The position numbers and the translations under genes were made by a program. From Candidatus Odyssella sp. (GTDB lineage Bacteria > Pseudomonadota > Alphaproteobacteria > Bin65): a DNA stretch of 39,837 bases. This document shows positions 32,209-39,837 of the stretch, one piece after another; the first letter of the stretch is position 1; each line of letters starts with the position of its first letter. The stretch lies in the NCBI GenBank assembly GCA_016792765.1, contig JAEULD010000271.1, forward strand, positions 1-39,837. The letters run 5' to 3'. The notes beneath the pieces are model-generated. The model was given only the letters and a program-made list of their open reading frames with translations, ran no database searches and was not told where the DNA came from.

Positions 32209-33465
32209 ATGGGCGAGCCCGTGATCTTCGTCAACGGACGTGACCCGCTGATCCCCTACAGCGGCGCCGAGACCTACGTTCGTGCGGCCGGCCGCGCCGC
32301 AATCCGCGCGGGCTACGAGCCGCACCTGTTCTGCGTGGGCGAGTCTTCGCATGTAACCGAAACGCCTTTCGGGGTCGTCCACTGCACGAGAACGCCTTTC
32401 CGCCCGATCCGCACCCTGATGGCGGCCGCGCATGGCCCGCTCATCGTGCGCGCCATCGAGCGGTTCGCCGCGACGCTAGGCGGCCCTTGCCTCATTCACA
32501 GCTTCGGAGATTGGTCGGGCGTGGCTGCGAATGCCGCGCGACGGCTCGAACGGAGCGGCCACCGTTGCACGCTGGCGGCGACGGTGTGGACCACCTACGC
32601 GCATGAGACGCGCGGCAAGCTGCGGGGTGCGGGCAAGGCGCACGGTCTCGCAACGCGAATCAGGCTGCGCTGCGAACTCGGCTGGACACTGATCGGCATC
32701 AGGCCCGGCGTGGCCCGCGCTCTGCGCAGGGCCGAAGTCGTTCACGTCAACTACGATTCGGTCAGGGCGATCGTGGCGGCGGAGGTCGGCGGCCACCTGC
32801 GGTTCCGCAAGACCGCCTATTCGCCCGAGTCGGCATTCCTGCGCGAGAGCGGCGAACGCGCGCCTGTTCCCGATTTCCTGACCGGGCTGGAGCCCGGCGG
32901 CGCGCCGCTCATTGCCGCCGTCTCGCGCCACGACGCGCGCAAGGGCATCGACGTGCTGCTGCATGCCCTCGCCTTGCTGCGCGACGGCGGCGTTCGCTTC
33001 AGGGCATGTCTCGCCGGCGGCGGCGAATTGCTCGAACGGCATCGCGCGCTCGCGGCCGGGCTCGGCCTTCGGTCGTGCACGCTCCTGCCGGGCCGGATCC
33101 CCGATGCCCTCGCGGTCCTCGATCATGCCGACATCTTCGCGCTGCCTTCGATCGAAGAGGGAAGCGGATCGCTCGCCCTGCTCGAGGCGATGCAAGCCGG
33201 AAATGCTCCCGTAGCATCGCGCATCGACGGCATTCCGGAAGACGTGATCGACGGCGAAAGCGCACTGCTGGTCCCGCCCGGCGACCCTGCGGCCCTCGCG
33301 CATGCGTTGCGCCGCCTGGTCGAGGATGCCGGGTTGCGTTCACGTATTGCATGCGAGGCTCGCCGGGCGTTCCGGGACAGATTCTCTGCCGCGCGATTCG
33401 CCGCCGAGATCGGAATGATGTATTCGGAAATCTACGCTTCACCCCGCAGCGGCGAACGCGAGTGA
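32209..33465 (+). CDS. GT4-type glycosyltransferase, paralogue 2
   Basis: A 418-residue GT-B protein of the same group as paralogue 1. It begins VIFVNGRDPLIPYSG and AAIRAGYEPHLFCVG, has TVWTTYAHETRGKLRG in the acceptor domain, then SRHDARKGIDVLLHAL and SIEEGSGSLALLEAMQAG in the donor domain. The TVWTTY and VNYDSV segments are shared with paralogue 3 rather than with 1 and 4, so 2 and 3 look like the closer pair. It lies 40 bases after the oxidoreductase gene, and no ribosome site stands out. Substrate unknown. Confidence 0.82.
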   Translation: MGEPVIFVNGRDPLIPYSGAETYVRAAGRAAIRAGYEPHLFCVGESSHVTETPFGVVHCTRTPFRPIRTLMAAAHGPLIVRAIERFAATLGGPCLIHSFGDWSGVAANAARRLERSGHRCTLAATVWTTYAHETRGKLRGAGKAHGLATRIRLRCELGWTLIGIRPGVARALRRAEVVHVNYDSVRAIVAAEVGGHLRFRKTAYSPESAFLRESGERAPVPDFLTGLEPGGAPLIAAVSRHDARKGIDVLLHALALLRDGGVRFRACLAGGGELLERHRALAAGLGLRSCTLLPGRIPDALAVLDHADIFALPSIEEGSGSLALLEAMQAGNAPVASRIDGIPEDVIDGESALLVPPGDPAALAHALRRLVEDAGLRSRIACEARRAFRDRFSAARFAAEIGMMYSEIYASPRSGERE

Positions 33466-33631
33466 CGAGACACACGCCGAATGACGCTTCCGCGGCGTCG
33501 CTCGGCCATGGCCGACTTGCGGCGACCGCCCCGCGTCCGGCATCGAAAACGGCTTTGGCGGCGGATGCTCGTGTCTTGCACGGCAGCGGCGTCTCCTCGG
33601 CTTGCCCGGCGCGGAGCGCTGCGGCACGTCC

Positions 33632-34948
33632 ATGAAGCAGGTCGTCATCATCGTCGCCGGCCGCGACCCGATGCTCATGGTGGGCGGGTCGGACACCTAC
33701 GCGCGCGCGCTCGGCTATGCCGCGCTGCGCGCCGGCTACGAGCCGCATTTTTTCTGCGTCGGAACCGCGACACGGGTCGAAGAGATGCCGTTCGGAACGA
33801 TCCATTGCGCGCACTCGCCGTTCCGGCCGTTTCGCGGCATCATGATCCCCTTCCACCAGCGCTACATCGTCGACGCGGTGAGGCGCTTCGTGCGCGAGCG
33901 CGGCTTCGCGCCCGGTACGCGCTGCCTCGTTCACAGCCTCGGCAACTGGAGCGAGACCGCGGCGGCGGTTGCGCGCCGACTTGCGCGCAGCGGCCTCGAT
34001 TGCCGGATCGCCGCCACCGTGTGGACCACCTATACGCACGAGACCGTCGGCAAGCTGCGCGGCATCGGCAGGCTGCACGGCACCCGGGCCAATCTCAAAC
34101 TGCGCCTGGAACGGCTGTGGATCCGCCTGACCGCCGCGCCGGGCGAACGCCGTGCCCTGCGGGCGAGCGATCTCGTTCTCGTCAACTACGACTCGGTGCG
34201 GCGGATCGTCGAAGCCGAATGCGGCCCGGGGCTTCCCTTGCGCAAGTCGGCCTACGCGTCGGAGATGGCGTTCCTGCGGGACGGGAGCGAACCCGCGCCG
34301 AAGCCCGCGTTAATCGAGACGCTCGAACCCGCCGGGGCCCCGCTTATTCTCTCCGTCTCGCGCCATGATCCGCGCAAGGGCCTCGACGTCCTGCTGCGTG
34401 CGCTCGCCCTGCTGCGCGACGCCGGCGTTCCGTTCCGCGCCTGCCTCGCCGGCGGCGGCGCCTTGCTCGAGCAGCACCGGCGCTACGCGGCCGACTTGGG
34501 CATTGGCGATTGCACGGTCATTCCCGGGCGCGTCCCCGACGCCTATGACTGCCTGCGCCACGCGGACATCTTCGTGCTTCCGTCGATCGAGGAGGGCAGC
34601 GGCTCGGTTGCGCTGCTCGAGGCGATACAGGCCGGCGTGGCGCCGGTGGTGTCGCGCGTCGACGGCCTGCCCGAAGACGTGACGGACGGCGAGAGCGCGC
34701 TGTTGATCGAGCCGGGCGACGCCGCCGGGCTGGCTCACGCGCTGCGCCGCCTCGTCGAGGATCCGACCTTGCGCGCGCGGCTCGCCCAACGAGCGCAGGC
34801 GATCTACCGGGAGCGCTTTTCGGCGCAGGCGTTTTCCGAGGACATTCGCGCGGCCTACGAAGCGCTCGGGTTCCCGCCCTCGCGACAGGCGGAGCATCGG
34901 GCGGTCCGCGCTGCCGGCGATGCGGCCGCATCGACAAGGGCCTCTTGA
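33632..34948 (+). CDS. GT4-type glycosyltransferase, paralogue 3
   Basis: A 438-residue paralogue. Start ATG at 33632 (MKQVVIIVAGRDPMLM) is chosen because all four copies begin at this point; an upstream GTG/ATG would add ten unrelated residues. It carries AALRAGYEPHFFCVG, TVWTTYTHETVGKLRG, VNYDSVRRIV, SRHDPRKGLDVLLRAL and SIEEGSGSVALLEAIQAG. The last differs from the others by Ile for Met. The C-terminal tail after LGFPPS is longer and Ala-rich. The gap before it (166 bases) shows no convincing promoter. Confidence 0.8.
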   Translation: MKQVVIIVAGRDPMLMVGGSDTYARALGYAALRAGYEPHFFCVGTATRVEEMPFGTIHCAHSPFRPFRGIMIPFHQRYIVDAVRRFVRERGFAPGTRCLVHSLGNWSETAAAVARRLARSGLDCRIAATVWTTYTHETVGKLRGIGRLHGTRANLKLRLERLWIRLTAAPGERRALRASDLVLVNYDSVRRIVEAECGPGLPLRKSAYASEMAFLRDGSEPAPKPALIETLEPAGAPLILSVSRHDPRKGLDVLLRALALLRDAGVPFRACLAGGGALLEQHRRYAADLGIGDCTVIPGRVPDAYDCLRHADIFVLPSIEEGSGSVALLEAIQAGVAPVVSRVDGLPEDVTDGESALLIEPGDAAGLAHALRRLVEDPTLRARLAQRAQAIYRERFSAQAFSEDIRAAYEALGFPPSRQAEHRAVRAAGDAAASTRAS

Positions 34949-35029
34949 TGGGCGCAACCGCCTGATCGGACGAGCGGCAGCCGAGCTCGCCGGCGCGCGG
35001 CGGCAAGAGCCCAGCGAACCAGCGCTCGC

Positions 35030-35058
35030 TTGGAGAACCCGTCGAGGCCGCGTATGGT
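35030..35058 (+). promoter_or_regulatory. candidate promoter of glycosyltransferase paralogue 4
   Basis: TTGGAG (35030-35035), 17 bases and TATGGT (35053-35058) lie in the 157-base gap before the fourth copy. The match is moderate and would give a leader of about 40 bases. If real, the fourth copy can be expressed apart from the third. Confidence 0.3.
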
Positions 35059-35105
35059 TCTCGCGGGGGCCGGAAAACGCGCCGGCCGTGGGAGAGAAAT
35101 CTTTC

Positions 35106-36377
35106 ATGGCGGACACGCTCATCTTGATTGCAGGCCGGCATCCGTTGCTGCGCGACGGCGGGCTGCCGTCCTACGTTCGCGCGTGGGGCCGGGCTGCCAT
35201 CCGCGCCGGCTACGAGCCGCAGATTTTCTGCGCGGCCGCGAAGTCGGCGAGCGAAGCTACGCCTTTCGGGATCATCCATAGTGTCCGGAGCCGGTTCCGC
35301 CCGTTCCGCACGATCGCCCTGCCCCTGCATGCACGCGCGATCGCCGGCGCGATCGAGCGGTTCGCGATGCGCCGCGGCGGCCGGTTTCTCGTGCACAGCT
35401 TCGGCTCATGGGGCGGCGTCGGCGCGGCGGCCGCCCGCCGCCTCGAGCGGCGCGGGCTTCGCTGCGCGACGGCGGTGACGCCGTTCACCACTTGCCGCCA
35501 CGAGACGCTGGGAAAAATCGCGGGCGCGGCCGCCTGCGGCGGGCTCTTGTCGAAAGTCAGGCTGCGCCTCGAGCTTGCGTGGGCACGGCTCGCCGTATCG
35601 CACAGCGAGGGGCGCGGCCTTCGTTTGGCAGATCGCGTGTTTGTCAACTACGCCTCCGTGCGCCGCATCGTGTCCGGAGAGTTCGGCGCCGGACTCCCGT
35701 TCGCAAAGATCGCCTACGCGCCGGAAACGGCCTTCCTCCGCGATGCAGCGCGGCCTTGCCCGGTGCCGGACGCGCTCGCGGCCCTCGCCCCGAGCGGCGC
35801 GCCGCTCATCCTCGCCGTCTCCCGGCACGACGAGCGCAAGGGCATCGACGTGCTGCTGCAGGCGCTGGCCCTCTTGCATCGACGGGGCACGCGCTTTCGC
35901 GCCTGCGTGGCCGGAACGGGCGCGCTGCTGAAGCGGCACCGCCGGCTCGCGGCCGAGCTCGGGCTGCCCGAATCCGTGATTCTGCCCGGACGCATCCCCG
36001 ACGCCTTCGACTTCCTCGCGCATGCAGACATATTCGTTCTTCCCTCGATCGAGGAAGGCAGCGGCTCCGTCGCGTTGCTGGAGGCGATGCAGGCCGGCGC
36101 CGCACCGGTCGTGAGCGACGTCGACGGCTTGCCGGAAGACGTGACGCATGGGGAGAGCGCACTGCTGGTGCCGGCGGGCGACTCTGCTGCCCTCGCGCGC
36201 GCACTGGATGCGCTCGTCGCCGACGCCGAACTGCGGGCGCGGATCGCCCGCGGCGCCCAGGCGCGCTTTCGGGATCGGTTTTCCGCCGGCGCCTTTGCGG
36301 CCGATGTCGCACGGGCCTATGCCGGACTCGGGTTTCCGCCGACGGTACGGCAGCAGGCGAAGGCCGTGACGGCATGA
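35106..36377 (+). CDS. GT4-type glycosyltransferase, paralogue 4
   Basis: A 423-residue paralogue. It starts TLILIAGRHPLLRDGG and AAIRAGYEPQIFCAAA, has TPFTTCRHETLGKIAG and HSEGRGLRLADRVFVNYASV (shared with paralogue 1), then SRHDERKGIDVLLQAL and SIEEGSGSVALLEAMQAG. The N-terminal GGRDP motif of the other copies reads AGRHP. A GGGAGAG site lies a few bases before the ATG at 35106. It closes the glycosyltransferase series; the gap to the VOC-bicupin gene is 135 bases. Donor and acceptor unknown. Confidence 0.82.
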   Translation: MADTLILIAGRHPLLRDGGLPSYVRAWGRAAIRAGYEPQIFCAAAKSASEATPFGIIHSVRSRFRPFRTIALPLHARAIAGAIERFAMRRGGRFLVHSFGSWGGVGAAAARRLERRGLRCATAVTPFTTCRHETLGKIAGAAACGGLLSKVRLRLELAWARLAVSHSEGRGLRLADRVFVNYASVRRIVSGEFGAGLPFAKIAYAPETAFLRDAARPCPVPDALAALAPSGAPLILAVSRHDERKGIDVLLQALALLHRRGTRFRACVAGTGALLKRHRRLAAELGLPESVILPGRIPDAFDFLAHADIFVLPSIEEGSGSVALLEAMQAGAAPVVSDVDGLPEDVTHGESALLVPAGDSAALARALDALVADAELRARIARGAQARFRDRFSAGAFAADVARAYAGLGFPPTVRQQAKAVTA

Positions 36378-36512
36378 CCGGCGCACGCGGACGCCGGCAG
36401 CGGCTAGGTCGAGCCGCAGCCGCCGTCCCTGCCGCAGCCCCGCCTGCCCTCGCACGGCCGGCCATGCGGCGCTATAACGCCCGACGCGCCCGTTGGCGCG
36501 GAGCCTCTCGCC

Positions 36513-37622
36513 ATGGACATGAAGACGATTCCGCGCGCGGACGCCGCCGAGCTCGTGCTGCCGGCGGCCGATTTCGACGCGACCCTGAAGTTCTTCACCG
36601 AGCGCCTCGGCTTCCGGCTCGACGCGATCTTTCCGGCCGACGATCCGGCCACGGCGCTCGTGTCGGGCCACGGCGTGCGGCTGCGGCTGGAACGCCGCGG
36701 CACCGGTGCCGGCGGCACGCTGCGCCTGCTGGCACGCGACCCCGCCGCCTTGGCGCGCGCGTTCGGCGGCGGCGCGGCGGCGGTGACGGCGCCCAACGGC
36801 ACGCGCATCGAATTCGCGGCCGAGGACCCGCCCTACGCCTTGCCGCCCGAGCGGCCGAGCTTCGTGGTCGCGAAGATGGGCGGCGGCGCCGGCTGGGGCG
36901 TCGGCCGCGCCGGCATGCTCTATCGCGACCTGATCCCGGACCGGCAGAACGGCCGCTTCATCGCCTCGCACATCCGCATTCCCGATGGCGGCCCGGTGCC
37001 GGACTACGTGCATTTCCACAAGATCCGCTTCCAGATGATCTACTGCTACCGCGGCTGGGTGCGGCTCGTGTACGAGGATCAGGGCCCGCCCTTCGTCATG
37101 CAGGCCGGCGACTGCGTTCTGCAGCCGCCCGAGATTCGCCACCGCGTGCTGGAATGCTCGCCCGGCCTCGAAGTGATCGAGATCGGCTGTCCGGCCGAGC
37201 ACATGACCTGCGTCGATCACGCAATGCCGCTGCCGAACGGAACGCCGAACCGCGCCCGCGTTTTCGGCGGCCAGCAATTCGTGCACCACATGGCTGCGAA
37301 GGCGGAGTGGAAACCGTGGCGGCTCGCCGGCTTCGCGGCGCGCGACATCGGCATCGGCGAGGCCACCGACGGCCTTGCCGGCGTCAAGGTCGCGCGCGTT
37401 TCCGGCACGCCCGCGGGCGAGGCGGTGCGGCACGGCGGCGAATTCCTGTTCCTGTTCGTGCTCGAAGGCAGTGTCACGCTGGCCGCCGACGGCCACGGCT
37501 CGCAGCGGCTCGACACCGGCGATGCCGTGACCGTGCCGCGCGGCCTCGCGCATCGGCTTTCGGATTGCAGCGCCGATCTGGAACTGCTCGAGGTGTCGCT
37601 GCCGGCGGCGCTTCCGGTCTGA
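36513..37622 (+). CDS. VOC-bicupin fusion protein
   Basis: A 369-residue protein made of a VOC half-domain (about 10-105, with AADFDATLKFFTERLGF) fused to two cupins. Cupin 1 (about 150-225) has His167, His169 (VHFHK) and His210 (IRHRV), enough for a metal centre. Cupin 2 (about 295-362) has His307, Glu310 and His347 (LAHRL). Reaction unknown; metal-dependent oxidation or isomerisation of a small molecule is possible. GGAG lies nine bases before the ATG at 36513. A TATAAC -10-like sequence at 36473-36478 suggests a separate start of transcription, so it may not be co-expressed with the glycosyltransferases. Confidence 0.78.
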   Translation: MDMKTIPRADAAELVLPAADFDATLKFFTERLGFRLDAIFPADDPATALVSGHGVRLRLERRGTGAGGTLRLLARDPAALARAFGGGAAAVTAPNGTRIEFAAEDPPYALPPERPSFVVAKMGGGAGWGVGRAGMLYRDLIPDRQNGRFIASHIRIPDGGPVPDYVHFHKIRFQMIYCYRGWVRLVYEDQGPPFVMQAGDCVLQPPEIRHRVLECSPGLEVIEIGCPAEHMTCVDHAMPLPNGTPNRARVFGGQQFVHHMAAKAEWKPWRLAGFAARDIGIGEATDGLAGVKVARVSGTPAGEAVRHGGEFLFLFVLEGSVTLAADGHGSQRLDTGDAVTVPRGLAHRLSDCSADLELLEVSLPAALPV

Positions 37623-37640
37623 CGCGCAGCGAGTTACGCC

Positions 37641-37892
37641 ATGTCCAGCGCGCCCGAGGCCCTCGTCCTCGATCTCGTCGAATGGGTGGCGAAGGAGCCG
37701 CGGCCCTATACCGAGGTGCTCGACACGTGGCGGACATCGTGTCCGCGCCTCACCGTGTGGGAAGACGCAGTGGAGCGCGGGCTCGTCGAGCGCACCGCCG
37801 CGGGCGCGAGCGGTATCTTGGTGGTGGCGACCCCGCTCGGCCGCGAATTGCTGTCGGCGCGCGGCCGGGCGCAAACCGCTGCCCGTCGGTAG
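37641..37892 (+). CDS. small protein of unknown function
   Basis: An 83-residue protein I cannot assign. It begins with a short acidic helix (ALVLDLVEWVAKEPRPYTEV), then DTWRTSCPRLTVWEDAVERG, a region rich in Trp and Pro with one Cys, and ends in a basic Ala/Arg tail (RAQTAARR). The layout (helix, turn, helix, LVERTAAGASGILVVAT strand pair) resembles a winged helix-turn-helix of MarR-like size, but key residues cannot be checked. It starts 18 bases after the VOC-bicupin stop, so the two probably share a transcript. Base composition and codon use match the neighbours, which supports a real gene. Confidence 0.6.
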   Translation: MSSAPEALVLDLVEWVAKEPRPYTEVLDTWRTSCPRLTVWEDAVERGLVERTAAGASGILVVATPLGRELLSARGRAQTAARR

Positions 37893-37901
37893 GCTCTTGC
37901 A

Positions 37902-37922
37902 GGGCGGGCCCCCGACCCGCCG
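37902..37922. repeat. GGGCGGG hairpin, single copy of the dispersed repeat
   Basis: GGGCGGGCCCCCGACCCGCCG differs from the 15129-15149 hairpin at two positions. It fills the 30-base gap between convergent genes and touches the pbfA stop, so it could end transcription from both sides. It is a third member of the GGGCGGGT family in this window. Confidence 0.5.
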
Positions 37923-39311
37923 CTACGCGCCAGCTTCCGCGATGCACTCTTCGAGGATGTCGAGCGCGCGGCCCATCTCCGCCTCGGTGATCGTGAGCGG
38001 CGGCGTGAGCGTCAGCACGTTGCCCATCGTCGTCTTGAACGAGAGCCCCTTGTCGAGCGCGCGATACATGATCGCCTCGGCCCGATCCTTGGCCGGGGTC
38101 TTGGCGGCGCGATCGGCCACCAGCTCGACGCCGAGCAGCAGGCCGCGGCCGCGTACGTCGCCGATCAGCGGATGACGCCGCCGCATCTCCTCGAGCCGGG
38201 CCAGCGCCATCGCGCCGACGCGCGCCGCGTTCTCGACGAGGCGTTCGTCTTCGATGATCTCGATTGTCGTAAGCGCGGCGCGGCAGGTGACCGGGTTCTT
38301 CTCGTGCGTGTAATGGCCGAACGCCCAATCCTCGGCCACGTCGAGCTCCGGCCGCGCCAGCACGGCCGCGATCGGCAGGATGCCGCCGCCGAGCGCCTTG
38401 CCCATTACGAGGATGTCGGGCGCCACGCCGTCGTGCTCGCAGGCGAACATGCGCCCGGTCTTGCCGAGGCCGGTCGGGATCTCGTCGAAGATCAAGAGCG
38501 CGCCGTGATCGTCGCACGCCGCGCGCACCGCGGCCCAGAAGCCGGGCGGCGGCAGATAGGGCACGGCGCGCGCCGGCTCGGCGATGACCGCCGCCACGTC
38601 GCCCTCGCGCTCGAGCACGTAGCGCACCATGTTCGCGCAGGCGAGCCGGCACAGATCGAGCGGCGGCTGGCCGTCGCGATCCGGATAGCCGTAGGGGCAG
38701 CGGTAGCAGGCGAACGGCGCCACGTGCTCCGTGCCGGGCAGCAGCGGGCCGATCGGGCCCGAGCGGAACAGCGCCTCGCCGCCGACGCTGGCCGCCCCGA
38801 AGCCCGCGCCGTGGAACGAATCCCAGAACGAGATCGTCTTGAAGCGTCCGGTCGCCGCGCGCGCGATCTTCAGCGCGACCTCGTTCGCGTCGGAGCCGCC
38901 GGTGGTGAACAGCACCTTCGAGAGTCCGCCCGGCGCGATGCCCGCCAGCTTCCGTGCGAGCGCCACCGCCGGCTCGTTCGCGAAGCGGCGCGGCGCGAAC
39001 GGCAACTCGTCCATCTGCCGGCGGATCGCCTCTTTCAGGCGCTGATGGCCGTAGCCGATGTGGTGGACGTTGTTGCCGTGGAAATCCATGTAGCGCCGGC
39101 CGGCGGCATCCTCGATCCAGATGCCTTCGGCCCTGGCCACGGCGGAAAGGCAGGGCGTCGAGACCGACTGGCGCAGGAACCAGCGCGCATCCTCGTCGAT
39201 CAGCGCGCGCGTCGCGGAGTCGAGATTGCCCTGCCACTCGGCGCGCCGCGCGGTGCGGTTCGTGTCGCTCTCGGATTCCGATGGGCGTTTTTCCCGCGGC
39301 ACGGCCGTCAC
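37923..39311 (-). CDS. pbfA: (R)-1-hydroxy-2-aminoethylphosphonate ammonia-lyase (PbfA)
   Basis: A 462-residue class III aminotransferase-fold PLP enzyme. The PLP lysine is Lys305 (VMGKALGGG), with Asp276 (FDEIPTGLGKTG) and FTTGGSDANEV for the phosphate. The segments STPCLSAVARAEGIW, MDFHGNNVHHIGYGH and FGHYTHEKNPVTCRAAL match, from memory, the PbfA family, which removes ammonia from hydroxylated aminoethylphosphonate to give phosphonoacetaldehyde. The neighbour supports it: the gene overlaps by four bases an aminoethylphosphonate-type permease gene transcribed just before it. It could instead be a general omega-transaminase, but the sequence and context favour PbfA. PhnX, PhnY and PhnA, needed to go further, are not in the window. 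Confidence 0.82.
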   Translation of the reverse strand: MTAVPREKRPSESESDTNRTARRAEWQGNLDSATRALIDEDARWFLRQSVSTPCLSAVARAEGIWIEDAAGRRYMDFHGNNVHHIGYGHQRLKEAIRRQMDELPFAPRRFANEPAVALARKLAGIAPGGLSKVLFTTGGSDANEVALKIARAATGRFKTISFWDSFHGAGFGAASVGGEALFRSGPIGPLLPGTEHVAPFACYRCPYGYPDRDGQPPLDLCRLACANMVRYVLEREGDVAAVIAEPARAVPYLPPPGFWAAVRAACDDHGALLIFDEIPTGLGKTGRMFACEHDGVAPDILVMGKALGGGILPIAAVLARPELDVAEDWAFGHYTHEKNPVTCRAALTTIEIIEDERLVENAARVGAMALARLEEMRRRHPLIGDVRGRGLLLGVELVADRAAKTPAKDRAEAIMYRALDKGLSFKTTMGNVLTLTPPLTITEAEMGRALDILEECIAEAGA

Positions 39312-39837
39312 CGCCGCCGCCAGGCCTGCGTGCGCCGGTCGAGGAAGCGCGCGAGCAGCACGTGCAGGATCTTCACGCCGGCCGAGGTGGCAACGATCAG
39401 CGAGGCCATCGCCGCCGCCGCCGCGATCTGCCCGGCCTCGTCCATGTGCACGATCATCACCGCCGCCGGCTTGGTGCCGGCGCCGTAGAGGAAGATCAGC
39501 GCCGACACCGTCGTCATCGCGTTGACGAAGAGATAGATCGCGATATCGAGGATCGCCGGCAGGCAGATCGGCACGGTCACGCGTTTCAGCGTGACGTAGA
39601 ACGGCACCTTGAGCGAGGCCGAGACGGCCTCGAACTCGGCGTCGATCTGCTTCAGCGCGGTCACCGCCGTCAGATGCGCGACCGTGTAAAAATGCGCGAC
39701 CGTGTTGACGACGAGGATCGCGAGCGTGCCGTAGATGAAGTTCGCCGGATTGTTGGGCGCGTTGAAGAAGAAGATGTATCCGAGCCCCAGCACGAGGCCC
39801 GGCACCGCGAGCGGCACCATCGCGAGCAGGTGCGCGA
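39308..39837 (-). CDS. 2-aminoethylphosphonate-type ABC transporter permease, 5'-truncated
   Basis: The frame is open to the window edge, giving the last ~175 residues of a membrane permease. It holds MVPLAVPGLVLGLGYIFFFN, AILVVNTVAHFYTVAHL, ALKQIDAEFEAVSASLKVP (the EAA loop contacting the ATPase) and DIAIYLFVNAMTTVSALIFL. These fit, from memory, the PhnU2/TIGR03262 permeases of putative aminoethylphosphonate importers. The ATP-binding and binding-protein genes should lie to the right of the window. The stop overlaps the pbfA start by four bases, so import and the first enzymatic step are coupled. Confidence 0.82.
   Translation of the reverse strand, partial: AHLLAMVPLAVPGLVLGLGYIFFFNAPNNPANFIYGTLAILVVNTVAHFYTVAHLTAVTALKQIDAEFEAVSASLKVPFYVTLKRVTVPICLPAILDIAIYLFVNAMTTVSALIFLYGAGTKPAAVMIVHMDEAGQIAAAAAMASLIVATSAGVKILHVLLARFLDRRTQAWRRR

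Noticed and set aside
28885..36377. The four glycosyltransferase genes as a decayed tandem repeat
   Set aside because: All four frames are intact, of similar length, and keep the same donor-site residues.
37923..39311. Ordinary acetylornithine or 4-aminobutyrate aminotransferase
   Set aside because: The HGNNVHHIGYGH and FGHYTHEKNPVT segments and the linked aminoethylphosphonate-type permease fit PbfA better.
1..39837. Insertion sequence, prophage, tRNA-linked integration site or CRISPR array
   Set aside because: No transposase or integrase gene, no tRNA and no regular short repeat with spacers could be found.

Overview
The window is about 40 kb of high-GC, tightly packed bacterial DNA with C- and G-ending codons, frequent 4-base ATGA overlaps and solute-binding-protein transport systems throughout. 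Gene content (FCD-type GntR regulators, Liv-type ABC and TRAP transporters, N-methylhydantoinase-like pairs, an FNR/FixK-type box) suggests an alphaproteobacterium with a large catabolic genome, perhaps of the Hyphomicrobiales or Rhodospirillales. This placement is inference, because no rRNA or other taxonomic marker is present. I see no tRNA, rRNA, CRISPR array, transposase or phage gene. There is no gene-free stretch longer than about 230 bases.

Layout. 1-3746: end of a luciferase-like flavin oxidoreductase, a glutathione transferase, a two-module extradiol ring-cleavage dioxygenase with a complete His-His-Glu triad, and a PPK2 polyphosphate kinase with an FNR-type box about 60 bases upstream. 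3757-11165: a branched-chain-amino-acid-type ABC importer split over two divergent operons. VOC-livG-livF-livH-livM run leftward; gntR, a TIGR04076 protein, an aldo/keto reductase and the solute-binding protein run rightward. The two operons share a 101-bp control region with face-to-face promoters and a GATC palindrome. 11208-17996: a hydantoinase A/B pair leftward, and a gentisate-dioxygenase-like bicupin, a tandem GNAT protein and an SDR rightward. 18001-26215: an FCD GntR regulator divergent from a TRAP transporter operon (dctP-dctQ-dctM) that continues into two alpha/beta hydrolases, an SDR-fold protein and an M24-fold protein. 26229-28813: an orphan NMT1/SsuA-type binding protein divergent from a fumarylacetoacetate-hydrolase-family enzyme and a VOC protein. 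28885-36377: four GT4-type glycosyltransferase paralogues, with an alpha/beta hydrolase plus a luciferase-like oxidoreductase between the first and second. 36513-39837: a VOC-bicupin fusion, a small unknown protein, and leftward an aminoethylphosphonate ABC permease (partial) followed by pbfA.

The most interesting point is regulatory. A control module is repeated 8.3 kb apart: a degenerate site, then 19 bp (centre to centre) further on a perfect ATTTTCGAAAAT palindrome, then TTGACG, 17 bp, and TTTGCT or TTTGGT. It lies upstream of dctP (18847-18913) and, in the opposite orientation, upstream of the orphan binding protein (27239-27176). This ties the GntR regulator at 18001-18777, the TRAP/hydrolase operon, the orphan binding protein and the FAH/VOC operon into one probable regulon for uptake and breakdown of an unknown organic acid. 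Within that regulon the SDR-fold protein has lost the Ser-Tyr-Lys catalytic residues and the M24-fold protein has lost three of five metal ligands, so the chemistry is probably not what automatic family names would suggest.
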